A DNA stretch of 9,907 bases. It comes from an uncultured Megamonas sp. Its GTDB lineage: Bacteria; Bacillota; Negativicutes; Selenomonadales; Selenomonadaceae. Where the stretch lies: contig USIX01000081.1 of assembly GCA_900554895.1 (NCBI GenBank), forward strand, positions 1 to 9,907, written 5' to 3'. The position numbers were made by a program, and so were the translations under genes. The notes below the pieces were generated by a model that saw nothing but the letters and a program-made list of their open reading frames with translations, was not told the DNA's origin and did no database searches. Below are positions 1-7,303 of this stretch, piece after piece (positions within the stretch are counted from its first letter, which is position 1; the number at the start of each line of letters is the position of its first letter).

Positions 1-2
1 AC

Positions 3-416
3 ATTCATAAGCTTCTGCTGCATGCGGATACAGTCCTTCAAGCGTTATGGCGTGGGCACCGCCCTGATTTTTTGGTTCAGGAACTGGTGATATATGGGGT
101 GTCTAGCGGAATAACAAGCATTGTCTGCCTGTTAATCGGGGGACTCAATGCTTTTTTGTCGTCTCTAATCGCTTCCGCGATTTATATTTTGCCTTCCTCA
201 GCCTTATTACTGATTAGCAAAAGGCTAATGCGGACCAGTCCTCTCGTCGGAGCTCAAATATTTCAGATTGGGTTGTTTGCAAGAACGTTCCTCACTACCA
301 TCCTGATGGTCGTTGTGGCGCTTGTTTACAAAGAACTCAACTGGCCGGCTTTTCTGTTGTCCCTGTTTATAGTGGTTAGCGCTCCTATGGCAGGTCAGCT
401 TTTACTAAAGAGATAA
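3..416 (+). CDS. atpI: ATP synthase protein I (AtpI), 5'-partial
   Basis: Small hydrophobic protein with about four predicted membrane segments, running up to the ribosome site of an atpB start. AtpI family proteins help assemble or stabilise the membrane c-ring of F-type ATP synthase, and atpI is normally the first gene of the proteobacterial atp operon. Identification rests on position plus features such as the hydrophobic hairpins and the C-terminal LNWPAFLLSLF segment, which resembles the WPA(F/L)LxG region of betaproteobacterial AtpI. The frame is open to the left edge, with no stop from base 3, and upstream codons contain no ATG/GTG/TTG until TTG at 72. The true start is therefore probably outside the window; TTG 72 or GTG 87 (AGGA at 79-82) are internal alternatives. 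GC is about one half, higher than the DNA after base 600. It belongs to the foreign left piece of the window. Confidence 0.65.
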   Translation: MHKLLLHADTVLQALWRGHRPDFLVQELVIYGVSSGITSIVCLLIGGLNAFLSSLIASAIYILPSSALLLISKRLMRTSPLVGAQIFQIGLFARTFLTTILMVVVALVYKELNWPAFLLSLFIVVSAPMAGQLLLKR

Positions 417-428
417 GGATCGACATCT

Positions 429-605
429 ATGTCAGCTGATGGCGCTCTCAATGCGACCGGGTACATACGGCATCACCTTGCCAACCTCGCGTCGGCGCAC
501 CAGAGTTCGATTGTTGATTTTTCAGTCATCAATTACGACACTCTGTTTTTCTCCATCGCAATCATGGGACTAACCCTGTGGCTGCTTTACAAGGCGGCTC
601 ATAAA
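429..605 (+). pseudogene. atpB: atpB 5' fragment (ATP synthase F0 subunit a, first ~59 codons)
   Basis: Subunit a forms the proton half-channels of the F0 sector beside the c-ring. Proteobacterial forms are about 260-290 residues, so only about a fifth remains. Visible hallmarks are YIRHHLANL at residues 12-20, which matches YIGHHLNNL of E. coli AtpB; the segment INYDTLFFSIAIMG (34-47), which matches INIDSMFFSVVLG; and the end of the first transmembrane helix, LWLLYKAAHK (50-59), which in the family continues into a short loop with SGVPG. The essential arginine and the rest of the channel helices are missing, and atpE/atpF do not follow. The longer insert with SSIVDFSVIN resembles betaproteobacterial AtpB more than gammaproteobacterial. 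A hand count gives 93 G/C in 180 bases for 421-600, against the low forties in percent downstream. Confidence 0.75.
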
Positions 606-1484
606 TATTTTATTACCGTCGTAAAAGAAAAAACCATCTTGAAAGCGGCGGAAAGACTGCATATAACACAGCCTACGCTTTCCCGCCAGTTAATGGAAAT
701 GGAAGATGAACTCGGCTGCAAACTGTTCGTGCGCAGCAATCGCAAAATCACACTGACTTCCGATGGTGTATTTCTTTACAACCGCGCTAAGGAAATCGTT
801 ACACTTATGGATAAAACCGTATCTCAGTTCAAATCTCCCAAGGAAATCGTCAGCGGCGATATTCATATCGGCTGCGCTGAAACGGAAGGTATGCGTACCG
901 TCATCAAAACGATGAAAAAGATACGGGAAAATTATCCTCTCATTCGTTACCGTATTTACAGCGGCAATGTCTGGGATTTGACCGATAATCTGGATAAAGG
1001 CATTCTTGACTTTTGCGTCTTTGCCGAACAGATTGATAAAAGTAAATATCACTATCTTCATCTGCCTTATTATGACCATTGGGGCGTTCTTATGCGAAAC
1101 GACAGTTCTCTGGCTCATTTGGAACAAATCACCCCGCAGGACTTGATAAATGAACCCCTTATCCTATCACATCAGGATTTGGATGATAATCCCATCACAA
1201 AAATTCTAAAAAAAGATGTGGATGAACTGAATATCGCCGCCACTTACAATCTTGTCTACAATGCTACCTTAATGGTAGAAGAAGGGCTTGGATATTTAAT
1301 CTGTTACGACAATCTCGTGAATATTGAAGGCAGACCGCTCTGTATGAAACCGCTCCTGCCGCGCCTTGATTTAGGAATTGATGTAGTATGGAAGAAAAAC
1401 CATATTTTTTCCAGACAATCCAAAATATTTATTGAACAGCTTCAAAAGGATTTACTGAAAAGCACCGCTTCCCGAAAAAATTGA
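429..1484 (+). CDS. Chimeric ORF: AtpB N-terminus joined in frame to a LysR-type regulator
   Basis: One uninterrupted 351-residue frame made of two unrelated proteins. Residues 1-59 are the N-terminus of F-type ATP synthase subunit a (YIRHHLANL, then FSVINYDTLFFS and the first membrane helix). From about residue 60 (YFITVVKEKTI) the sequence is a LysR-type transcription factor: winged helix-turn-helix at about 60-118 (LKAAERLHITQPTLSRQL) and effector-binding domain at about 144-342 beginning GDIHIGCAE. The start ATG has AAGGA at 415-419 and is the native atpB start. No known protein family has this architecture. As written it would put a DNA-binding domain directly behind a membrane helix. 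I regard it as an artefact of joining two genomes or, less likely, a recombination scar, and not as a functional fusion. Confidence 0.6.
   Translation: MSADGALNATGYIRHHLANLASAHQSSIVDFSVINYDTLFFSIAIMGLTLWLLYKAAHKYFITVVKEKTILKAAERLHITQPTLSRQLMEMEDELGCKLFVRSNRKITLTSDGVFLYNRAKEIVTLMDKTVSQFKSPKEIVSGDIHIGCAETEGMRTVIKTMKKIRENYPLIRYRIYSGNVWDLTDNLDKGILDFCVFAEQIDKSKYHYLHLPYYDHWGVLMRNDSSLAHLEQITPQDLINEPLILSHQDLDDNPITKILKKDVDELNIAATYNLVYNATLMVEEGLGYLICYDNLVNIEGRPLCMKPLLPRLDLGIDVVWKKNHIFSRQSKIFIEQLQKDLLKSTASRKN
592..610. other. Chimera junction between proteobacterial and Firmicute-type DNA
   Basis: The protein switches from AtpB (ending KAAHK) to LysR (starting YFITVV) at about 603-608, and base composition drops at the same place, from about 52% GC (421-600) to about 43%. 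The bases ATAAATATTTTATT at 601-614 are AT-rich, and a few bases could belong to either parent, so the breakpoint cannot be placed to the base. No insertion-sequence end, att-like repeat or target duplication is seen. Confidence 0.65.
606..1484 (+). pseudogene. LysR-family transcriptional regulator lacking its native start
   Basis: LysR-type regulators are cytoplasmic tetramers that bind DNA by an N-terminal winged helix and sense a small ligand with a C-terminal periplasmic-binding-protein-like domain. Here the HTH (AAERLHITQPTLSRQL), the wing (LFVRSNRKITLTSDG) and the linker helix are intact, followed by the effector domain GDIHIGCAETEG through the C-terminus. Family members typically begin M-x-x-R-x-L-x-YF, so only about 6-8 native residues before YFITVV are lost, replaced by AtpB sequence. 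No ATG, GTG or TTG with a ribosome site lies between 600 and the HTH that could restart translation. In the source genome it is presumably an intact regulator of about 300 residues. The target and ligand are unknown; the GNAT gene 17 bp downstream is probably co-transcribed. Confidence 0.7.
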
Positions 1485-1488
1485 AAGC

Positions 1489-1495
1489 AAAGGAG
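1489..1495 (+). promoter_or_regulatory. Ribosome binding site deciding the GNAT start
   Basis: AAAGGAG lies 6 nt before ATG 1502. It rules out the in-frame TTG at 1481, which would place this site inside the gene and overlap the LysR stop codon. Confidence 0.8.
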
Positions 1496-1501
1496 ATTTA
1501 T

Positions 1502-2002
1502 ATGCTGATTATTCGTCATGCTTCAAATAAAGATTTATCTGCACTTGCCGAAATAGAACGCATCTGTTTTCCGACAAGCGAGGCTGCGGATTTAAAAAAA
1601 TTAACCACCCGCTTTACCGTATTTCCCCGCCATTTTCTCGTGGCTGAACTCAACAGCCGTATAATCGGCTTTATAAACGGAATGGTTACCGATAAAAAAA
1701 CAATTGAGGACATCATGTTCGATGATGCCACGCTGCATAATCCGCAGGGAAAATATCAGTCCGTTTTCGGACTTGATGTACTGCCCAAATACCAACATCA
1801 CGGCTTTGCCGCCGAATTAATGAAGGCTTTCATCCGTCAGGCCGAACAAGAAAAACGCCGTGGCGTCATTTTAACCTGTAAAAAACATCTGCTTTCCTAC
1901 TACGAAAAATTCGGCTATGTCAATTCGGGCATTTCAGCTTCCATTCATGGGGGTTCCGTCTGGTATGATATGATTTTAAAATTTGATAAAAACAATATAT
2001 AA
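1502..2002 (+). CDS. GNAT family N-acetyltransferase
   Basis: A 166-residue single-domain GCN5-related acetyltransferase, which moves an acetyl group from acetyl-CoA to a primary amine. It starts MLIIRHASNKDL, the usual first strand and helix of the fold. Motif A is FGLDVLPKYQHHGFAAELM (residues 89-107), where the pyrophosphate-binding Q/R-x-x-G-x-G/A loop reads QHHGFA. Motif B includes YYEKFGYV (133-140), the typical YxxxGF/Y ending. The overall pattern, with an acidic-rich insert before motif A, recalls the arylalkylamine/AANAT-like branch, but the substrate cannot be told. The ATG at 1502 is chosen over TTG 1481 because of the AAAGGAG site at 1489-1495. It lies 17 bp after the LysR reading frame, suggesting co-transcription with that regulator in the source genome. 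A separate promoter follows its stop codon. Confidence 0.85.
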   Translation: MLIIRHASNKDLSALAEIERICFPTSEAADLKKLTTRFTVFPRHFLVAELNSRIIGFINGMVTDKKTIEDIMFDDATLHNPQGKYQSVFGLDVLPKYQHHGFAAELMKAFIRQAEQEKRRGVILTCKKHLLSYYEKFGYVNSGISASIHGGSVWYDMILKFDKNNI

Positions 2003-2003
2003 A

Positions 2004-2032
2004 TTCACCGTCAGCCGTTTTTGCGGTATAAT
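2004..2032 (+). promoter_or_regulatory. Predicted sigma-A/sigma-70 promoter for the DUF445-KtrB-PduX-CobD block
   Basis: A perfect -10 box TATAAT (2027-2032) is preceded, after exactly 17 bp, by TTCACC (2004-2009), which matches 4 of 6 of the TTGACA consensus. Transcription would start near 2039, leaving a leader of about 25 nt with AAAGGAGG at 2050-2057, 7 nt before ATG 2065. It begins 2 bp after the GNAT stop, so it separates that gene from what follows. No operator-like palindrome is evident. Confidence 0.65.
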
Positions 2033-2064
2033 ATTTCTATATTATTTGCAAAGGAGGGTTCTTC

Positions 2065-3321
2065 ATGTCGAAAAAGACACAGGCAACATTCGTATTATGT
2101 TTAATGATGATTGGTTTTGTCTGTACATATCCACTCAACTCTTTTTGGGGAAATCTTTTAAATCACGGTTTTCTGGCTGCTGTAATCGGCGGTCTTGCCG
2201 ATTGGTTCGCCGTTACAGCGCTTTTTCGCAAACCGCTCGGATTTATTTCCTACCGCACGGAAATTCTGCCGCGTAATCGTGAACGTATTATGGATGAAAT
2301 CGTCAATTTTATCGGCAGAGACCTTTTAAATCCTCAATACATCATCAATAATCTCAAAAATTACGATATGGCTATAATGGTTGTTGATTATGCCAATAAC
2401 CTGGGCGGAAGGGGCAAACTAAAATTTGCCATACGTGAACTTGTTTTACAGGTAATCAGCTCTCTGGATGCGACAAAAATCGGTAATTCCATAGCAACTG
2501 CCCTGAAAGGCCGCCGCAAAAATTTCAATATGGCGCATATCCTCATTCAGTTTGTACACACCTTTTTAAAAACACCTGCCGGCGACAAATTTATTGATAA
2601 TCTGATAAAATTGGTACGCACCATTGCACCTGACCTCATAAAAACGGATTTTGTCGCAAATCTCATCGACCGGAATATTGAAATCATCCGCCGTGAATAT
2701 ACAAAAGACAAATCCATGCGTGAACTTATGTTCGATATGGTTGACTTATCCAGCCGCAATCTGACGAATAAGCTGATTAAATTCATTGATGAATACTGTG
2801 AAAAACTACTCGACTACGACAGTCAGGAACGGCAGCGACTGATGAATTTTCTTTCCAATAAAATTGAAATTCTGGGCAAACGTGACGGTTACAAACACAA
2901 AGTTGCACAGCTGGAACATTATTTCTTTGTAAAAAAATTCGACTTTACCGGCAATCTGATTGTTTTAATTGACAATTTCCGTAAAAATGAACAGAACACA
3001 AACGAACTTTTCGCTATGGTCGATGAATTTATCGACAATCTGCTGGATGATTTGGCGAAAAATAAAACAAAACAGCAGCAGCTCAATAACTGGTTCATGG
3101 AAAAACTCAGTAAATTCATTCAGGACAATTCTCAATGGGTACTTGACTATCTCAAAGGCGAACTTCTGAAATATTCCCAGGAAGACTTTGTCCAGCTGGT
3201 GGAAAGCCGTGTCGGCGACGATTTGCAAATGATTAGGATAAACGGCTCTGTTGTCGGTGCTTTTGCCGGTATGGGATTGTTTATATTATCATTTGTTGTG
3301 GAAAGGCTGTGTAATTTATGA
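2065..3321 (+). CDS. DUF445 family membrane protein (first of tandem pair)
   Basis: A 418-residue protein of the DUF445 (PF04286, YjiN-like) family. Family function is not established; members are membrane-anchored and widespread in bacteria. The N-terminus has a hydrophobic segment (about residues 8-20), then a second stretch leading into the hallmark GGLADWFAVTALFRKPLG at 42-59 and ILPRNRERI. The middle, about 80-385, is charged, predicted mostly helical and possibly coiled coil. The C-terminus repeats the family pattern DLQMIRINGSVVGAF followed by a hydrophobic segment (about 398-413). Both ends are therefore membrane-associated with a long soluble section between, in line with the family. 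Start ATG 2065 is fixed by AAAGGAGG (2050-2057). Its stop overlaps the next DUF445 start as ATGA, indicating translational coupling. Confidence 0.85.
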   Translation: MSKKTQATFVLCLMMIGFVCTYPLNSFWGNLLNHGFLAAVIGGLADWFAVTALFRKPLGFISYRTEILPRNRERIMDEIVNFIGRDLLNPQYIINNLKNYDMAIMVVDYANNLGGRGKLKFAIRELVLQVISSLDATKIGNSIATALKGRRKNFNMAHILIQFVHTFLKTPAGDKFIDNLIKLVRTIAPDLIKTDFVANLIDRNIEIIRREYTKDKSMRELMFDMVDLSSRNLTNKLIKFIDEYCEKLLDYDSQERQRLMNFLSNKIEILGKRDGYKHKVAQLEHYFFVKKFDFTGNLIVLIDNFRKNEQNTNELFAMVDEFIDNLLDDLAKNKTKQQQLNNWFMEKLSKFIQDNSQWVLDYLKGELLKYSQEDFVQLVESRVGDDLQMIRINGSVVGAFAGMGLFILSFVVERLCNL

Positions 3322-4589
3322 ATAAATTTAATACAGCGGATAGAACTTTATGTATCGTTTTTATCCTTTTCCTGATTTTTCTGGGACTGCGCGTTATTTT
3401 TCCCGGCAATATTCTTCTGGAATTTTTGCTGTTTATCGCTGAGGCGGCACTTGTCGGCGGTATTGCAGACTGGTTCGCCGTTACGGCACTGTTCAAAAAA
3501 CCGCTGGGTTTTCCGTTTCATACAGCCATTCTTCCGCGACGCAGAAAACAGTTCATCAACTCGTGCATAAAAATGCTGCAGACGGAATTTCTGTCCAAGA
3601 AAAAAATCTATAAGCGCATATGTAATGCCGATTTGCTGTCCAAAGGTCTTATCTGGCTCAAACAGCCCGCCAATAAAGCATATCTTGTGCATACGGTAAT
3701 GCAGTTCATAATAGAAAAAATCAAACAGCTGGATATTAAAGCCATTGCACACAATCACTGTGATAAGTTGGCTGCTCTCATCATGGACGAAGCCATGCAG
3801 GAAGTTTCCGCCAGACTGATTAATATTCTCACCAGCACGTCAAACAGCCAAACGGCAGTCGATAAAGGAATTTTTTTCCTGCGTAATTATTTTGCCGATG
3901 AACAAGGTGAAAAACGCGTGCTGAAATTCATTGAAGCGTATCAAAAGCACTATACAAAAAACGGTCTCAGCGGTTTTATGCTGTCAATCGCTCTTGCCAC
4001 CAATACTTTAGACCCGGAAGAGCTGGCGCAGATAATCCACCGCCGCTTATTAAAGTTATTGGAGGAAGCGTCGCACAAAGACACTGAACTTTATACGGGG
4101 CTTATTAAAATCTATGATGATTTATTAAACGAAATCCATCAAAATGATGAATGGATAAACAGCCTGAATAATTTGCGCGACAACTTCGTCATAAGCGGAA
4201 CTTTGGAGAAAATCCTCTACAATACACTCAAAAACTTCTGTGATTATCTGATAACAAACAGCAGTGAAGGCAATAAACTTCATATCGCCATAGAAGAAAT
4301 ATTCACGGCCGAAATCGACAGATGTATCGATAAACTGAACACAAATAACGAGTTCAAGGCCAAAATCAATCGTTTCGTCATGGACGTGCTGCACCGTACC
4401 GCTTTAAAAGGTGAAGACGTTATTTTGGAACTGGCGCGAAAATTCCTTGAAGGTTTAACAGATGAACAGCTCAACGAACTTGTTTATGCCAAAGTGGAAA
4501 CAGATATGATATGGATACGGCTCAACGGCTCCATAGTCGGAGGCAGCATCGGTGCTGCAGCTTTCTGGATTTTGGAATTTGTCAAATAA
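3318..4589 (+). CDS. DUF445 family membrane protein (second of tandem pair)
   Basis: A 423-residue paralog of the gene before it, with the same plan: N-terminal hydrophobic helix (about residues 11-25), second hydrophobic stretch (about 31-48), hallmark GGIADWFAVTALFKKPLG (47-64) followed by ILPRRRKQF, a long helical charged middle, and the C-terminal WIRLNGSIVGGSIGAAAF (399-416) ending in a hydrophobic segment. The ends are close to those of the first copy, but the middle sections are strongly diverged, so the duplication is old. It starts in the ATGA overlap at 3318-3321, so translation is probably coupled to the first copy, as expected for subunits made in fixed ratio. The potassium transporter gene follows after 18 bp. 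Function is unknown; an envelope role is inferred only from topology. Confidence 0.85.
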   Translation: MNKFNTADRTLCIVFILFLIFLGLRVIFPGNILLEFLLFIAEAALVGGIADWFAVTALFKKPLGFPFHTAILPRRRKQFINSCIKMLQTEFLSKKKIYKRICNADLLSKGLIWLKQPANKAYLVHTVMQFIIEKIKQLDIKAIAHNHCDKLAALIMDEAMQEVSARLINILTSTSNSQTAVDKGIFFLRNYFADEQGEKRVLKFIEAYQKHYTKNGLSGFMLSIALATNTLDPEELAQIIHRRLLKLLEEASHKDTELYTGLIKIYDDLLNEIHQNDEWINSLNNLRDNFVISGTLEKILYNTLKNFCDYLITNSSEGNKLHIAIEEIFTAEIDRCIDKLNTNNEFKAKINRFVMDVLHRTALKGEDVILELARKFLEGLTDEQLNELVYAKVETDMIWIRLNGSIVGGSIGAAAFWILEFVK

Positions 4590-4607
4590 AACTCGAGGTT
4601 TTATATT

Positions 4608-5930
4608 ATGAAATTGAATTTAAATCCCTATCAGGTTTTGACTTTCGGTTTTTCCGGCCTGATTTTATGCGGGACTTTTCTGCTGATGCTTCCCATATCT
4701 TCACAGGACGGCAGCAGTTTGAACTTTATTGACGCACTGTTTACGGCAACTTCTGCCGTATGCGTCACCGGTCTTATTGTCGTTGATACCGGCACTTATT
4801 TTTCCCTGTTCGGACAGATGGTCATAATCATTCTAATCCAAATCGGCGGTTTCGGCATTATGACCATAACCACGATTTTAACACTTCTAATCGGCAAACG
4901 CATTCAACTGAAAAACCGACTGCTTGCCCAAGAGTCATTAAATCAGCTGACACTTGGTGGCATTGTCCGCCTTATAAAAATGCTGGTTCAAACCACATTT
5001 ATCATTGAATTTATCGGAGCTGTAATTCTTTCATTCAGATTATATCCCGATTATGGCAGCAAAGGAATTTTCATGGCTTTCTGGCATTCCGTATCCGCCT
5101 TTTGCAATGCCGGTTTTGATATCTTCGGCGGAACAAATATTTTCCGCTACAATACGGACCCGCTGTTTTGTCTTACCATCGCCTTTTTAATTATTATCGG
5201 CGGTATCGGCTACAATGTAACGGAAGAAATTTTCATGCGCCGCAGCTGGTGCAAATTCTCACTGCATACAAAAGTCGTACTAATCACTACAGCCGTCCTG
5301 CTGATTGTCGGCACAGTCGTCCTGTTTCTCCTGGAATACGGTAATCCACATACAATCGGTAACTGGAATTTCATAGAAAAACTCAACGGTGCTTTTTTTC
5401 TGTCCGTAACCTCCCGTACAGCCGGTTATACACTGATGAACACCGGTGCTTTATCGGAGGCCGCTCTGTTTTTTATCATTATTCTGATGTTTTGCGGTGC
5501 TTCACCCGGCTCCACCGGCGGCGGGGTAAAAACGACTACCGTTGCTATCATCTTTTCCACAATTTATTCCATTATCCGTGGTAAGGATGAAACAATTTTA
5601 TTCAACAGACGCATTGAACACGACCTTATTATCAAGGCTCTGACTATCTTTTGCGTGGCTGCATTATTCATTGTCATTGCCACCATGATTTTATGCCTGA
5701 CGGAAAATTTTTCTTTCATTCAAATTCTGTTTGAAGTAACTTCCGCCCTTGCCACTGTTGGCTTGTCGTCCGGTATTACAGCCGAATTATCCTGTCAGGG
5801 CAAAGCTGTCATTATCTTAATGATGTTAATCGGCCGTGTCGGCGTTCTTACTTTTTTAATGGCTATCGCTATGCGCATGGAGAAAAAACCGCATATCGGT
5901 TATCCTTCCGAACGCATCGGCGTAGGATAA
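4608..5930 (+). CDS. ktrB: TrkH/KtrB family potassium-translocating subunit (first copy)
   Basis: Integral membrane subunit of a K+ uptake system of the superfamily of K+ transporters; 440 residues, the size of KtrB and shorter than E. coli TrkH. It has the expected four M1-P-M2 repeats. The four filter glycines are visible: CVTG (G55), CNAG (G169), RTAG (G273) and ATVG (G385). The intramembrane gating-loop region SPGSTGGGVKTT (299-310) and the M2 arginine in IGRVG (R410), both conserved in KtrB, are present. The KtrB-like N-terminus LNPYQVL precedes the first helix. All filter glycines are kept, so it should conduct K+ (family knowledge; Ktr systems are often Na+-dependent). KtrB works as a dimer on a cytoplasmic RCK ring (KtrA), which is not encoded in the window. 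Its ribosome site is modest (GAGG 4595-4598). The segment after the second filter, GGIGYNVTEEI, differs from the second copy. Confidence 0.85.
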   Translation: MKLNLNPYQVLTFGFSGLILCGTFLLMLPISSQDGSSLNFIDALFTATSAVCVTGLIVVDTGTYFSLFGQMVIIILIQIGGFGIMTITTILTLLIGKRIQLKNRLLAQESLNQLTLGGIVRLIKMLVQTTFIIEFIGAVILSFRLYPDYGSKGIFMAFWHSVSAFCNAGFDIFGGTNIFRYNTDPLFCLTIAFLIIIGGIGYNVTEEIFMRRSWCKFSLHTKVVLITTAVLLIVGTVVLFLLEYGNPHTIGNWNFIEKLNGAFFLSVTSRTAGYTLMNTGALSEAALFFIIILMFCGASPGSTGGGVKTTTVAIIFSTIYSIIRGKDETILFNRRIEHDLIIKALTIFCVAALFIVIATMILCLTENFSFIQILFEVTSALATVGLSSGITAELSCQGKAVIILMMLIGRVGVLTFLMAIAMRMEKKPHIGYPSERIGVG

Positions 5931-5956
5931 TATGTATTTTTATGGTTTGATTTATT

Positions 5957-7285
5957 ATGATGAAAATTTTTCGACAATTAAATCCCTATCAGATTGTACT
6001 TTTAAGTTACGGTGTAATCATCATGATAGGTACTTTTTTATTAATGCTGCCTGTCTCTGTACAGGGAATACCGCCTCTCACTTTCATTGATGCCCTGTTC
6101 ATGTCGGCTTCATCCGTCTGCGTATCCGGTCTGTCCATCTTTGACATGGGAAAAAATTTCTCCATATTCGGACAGATTGTCGTCATCATTCTCGTACAAA
6201 TCGGTGCACTCGGTATCATGACCATCACCACTATTCTGGCTGTAATCATGGGCAGACGCATTCAACTTCGCGACAGACTTTTAATTCAAGAGTCTCTGCA
6301 GCGCTGGTCGGTAGCCGGTGTTGTCCGCCTTGTTATCGTCATTGTCAAGATGACATTTTTCTTTGAATTTATCGGCGGTCTTGTCCTTACCGTTATCTTC
6401 TGGTCCGACTACGGCTTCAGTGCTGTCTACTACGGTTTCTGGCATGCTACTTCGGCATTCTGCAATGCCGGATTTGACATTCTGGGAGGAAGCAATATTT
6501 CCAACTACATCTTAAATCCGCTGTTCAATGCCGTTTTATTATTGGAAGTTGTCTGCGGCGGACTAGGTTTTGCCGTCCTTTTGGATATCTATCAGAAACG
6601 GTACTGGAAAAAATTCGGCATCAATACGAAAATCGTACTGGCAACAACTGCCATTTTAATTCTTATCGGTACTGCTTTTATCTTCATTTTGGAATACAAT
6701 AATGAAGGAACGCTCGCTCCATACAATATTTTTGAAAAAATAATGGCAAGTCTTTTTATGGCTTCCATGTCCCGTACCTCCGGTTTTTCCATGCTCGATA
6801 TGAATGCACTGACTGAACCGACTCTGCTGTTCATCATGTTTTTAATGTTTATCGGCGGTTCGCCTGCATCTACGGGAGGCGGCATAAAAACAACCACCAT
6901 TGCCGTTATTTTTGCCGCTATCTGGTCATTGATACGCGGCCGCGATGATGTGGTGATTTTTGAACGAACTGTTCCGCCGATTGTTATTTTCCGCGCACTC
7001 AGCATATTTTTCGTAAGCGCCAGCGTCGTTTTTCTTACAACGATGTTTCTATGCCTGACGGAAGATATCCCGCTCGGTAAAATATTTTTTGAAGCCGTAT
7101 CCATGTTCTCCACCGTAGGTCTGCCGACAGGTACGGTCAGTGAAATGCAGCCTTTAAGCCGCGTTGTCATCATTTTTGTAATGCTTATGGGGCGTATCGG
7201 CATTATTTCTTTCGGCATGGCACTTGTCATCCGCAAGAAAAAACAGAAAATCCGCTATCCGGAAGATAAATTTATTATTGGTTAA
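5957..7285 (+). CDS. ktrB: TrkH/KtrB family potassium-translocating subunit (second copy)
   Basis: A 442-residue paralog of the preceding transporter, alignable over its full length: LNPYQIV at the N-terminus, filters CVSG (G58), CNAG (G172), RTSG (G276) and STVG (G388), the gating-loop SPASTGGGIKTT (302-313), and GRIGI with R413 in the last M2. It keeps all four filter glycines, but the residue before the first glycine is Ser instead of Thr, and before the third is Ser instead of Ala, small changes that may alter selectivity or kinetics. The second-repeat segment CGGLGFAVLLDIY is the more typical KtrB form. There is no evident Shine-Dalgarno sequence in the 26 bp before it; ATG 5957 and ATG 5960 are both possible starts. 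Translation may depend on ribosomes arriving from the upstream gene. No RCK partner is nearby. Confidence 0.85.
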   Translation: MMKIFRQLNPYQIVLLSYGVIIMIGTFLLMLPVSVQGIPPLTFIDALFMSASSVCVSGLSIFDMGKNFSIFGQIVVIILVQIGALGIMTITTILAVIMGRRIQLRDRLLIQESLQRWSVAGVVRLVIVIVKMTFFFEFIGGLVLTVIFWSDYGFSAVYYGFWHATSAFCNAGFDILGGSNISNYILNPLFNAVLLLEVVCGGLGFAVLLDIYQKRYWKKFGINTKIVLATTAILILIGTAFIFILEYNNEGTLAPYNIFEKIMASLFMASMSRTSGFSMLDMNALTEPTLLFIMFLMFIGGSPASTGGGIKTTTIAVIFAAIWSLIRGRDDVVIFERTVPPIVIFRALSIFFVSASVVFLTTMFLCLTEDIPLGKIFFEAVSMFSTVGLPTGTVSEMQPLSRVVIIFVMLMGRIGIISFGMALVIRKKKQKIRYPEDKFIIG

Positions 7286-7303
7286 TCTAGGAGAAAATAC
7301 TTA

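Noticed and set aside
690..1127. 145-codon minus-strand frame inside the LysR region
   Set aside because: The plus-strand LysR domain is clearly coding here, and the minus-strand product has no recognisable fold or start signal.
429..1484. A new class of membrane-anchored LysR regulator
   Set aside because: The N-terminal part is specifically the AtpB N-terminus with its own operon context upstream, and the LysR part is only missing its first residues; both look like cut genes, not an evolved fusion.
1481..1501. TTG start giving a 7-residue longer GNAT protein
   Set aside because: It would overlap the LysR stop and put the AAAGGAG site inside the gene; ATG 1502 is correctly spaced from that site and begins the usual GNAT MLIIRxA pattern.
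6592..7236. 214-codon open frame on the minus strand
   Set aside because: It lies wholly inside the second KtrB gene, is rich in Met, Ile and Lys without family motifs, and has no ribosome site; it is an antisense shadow of hydrophobic codons.
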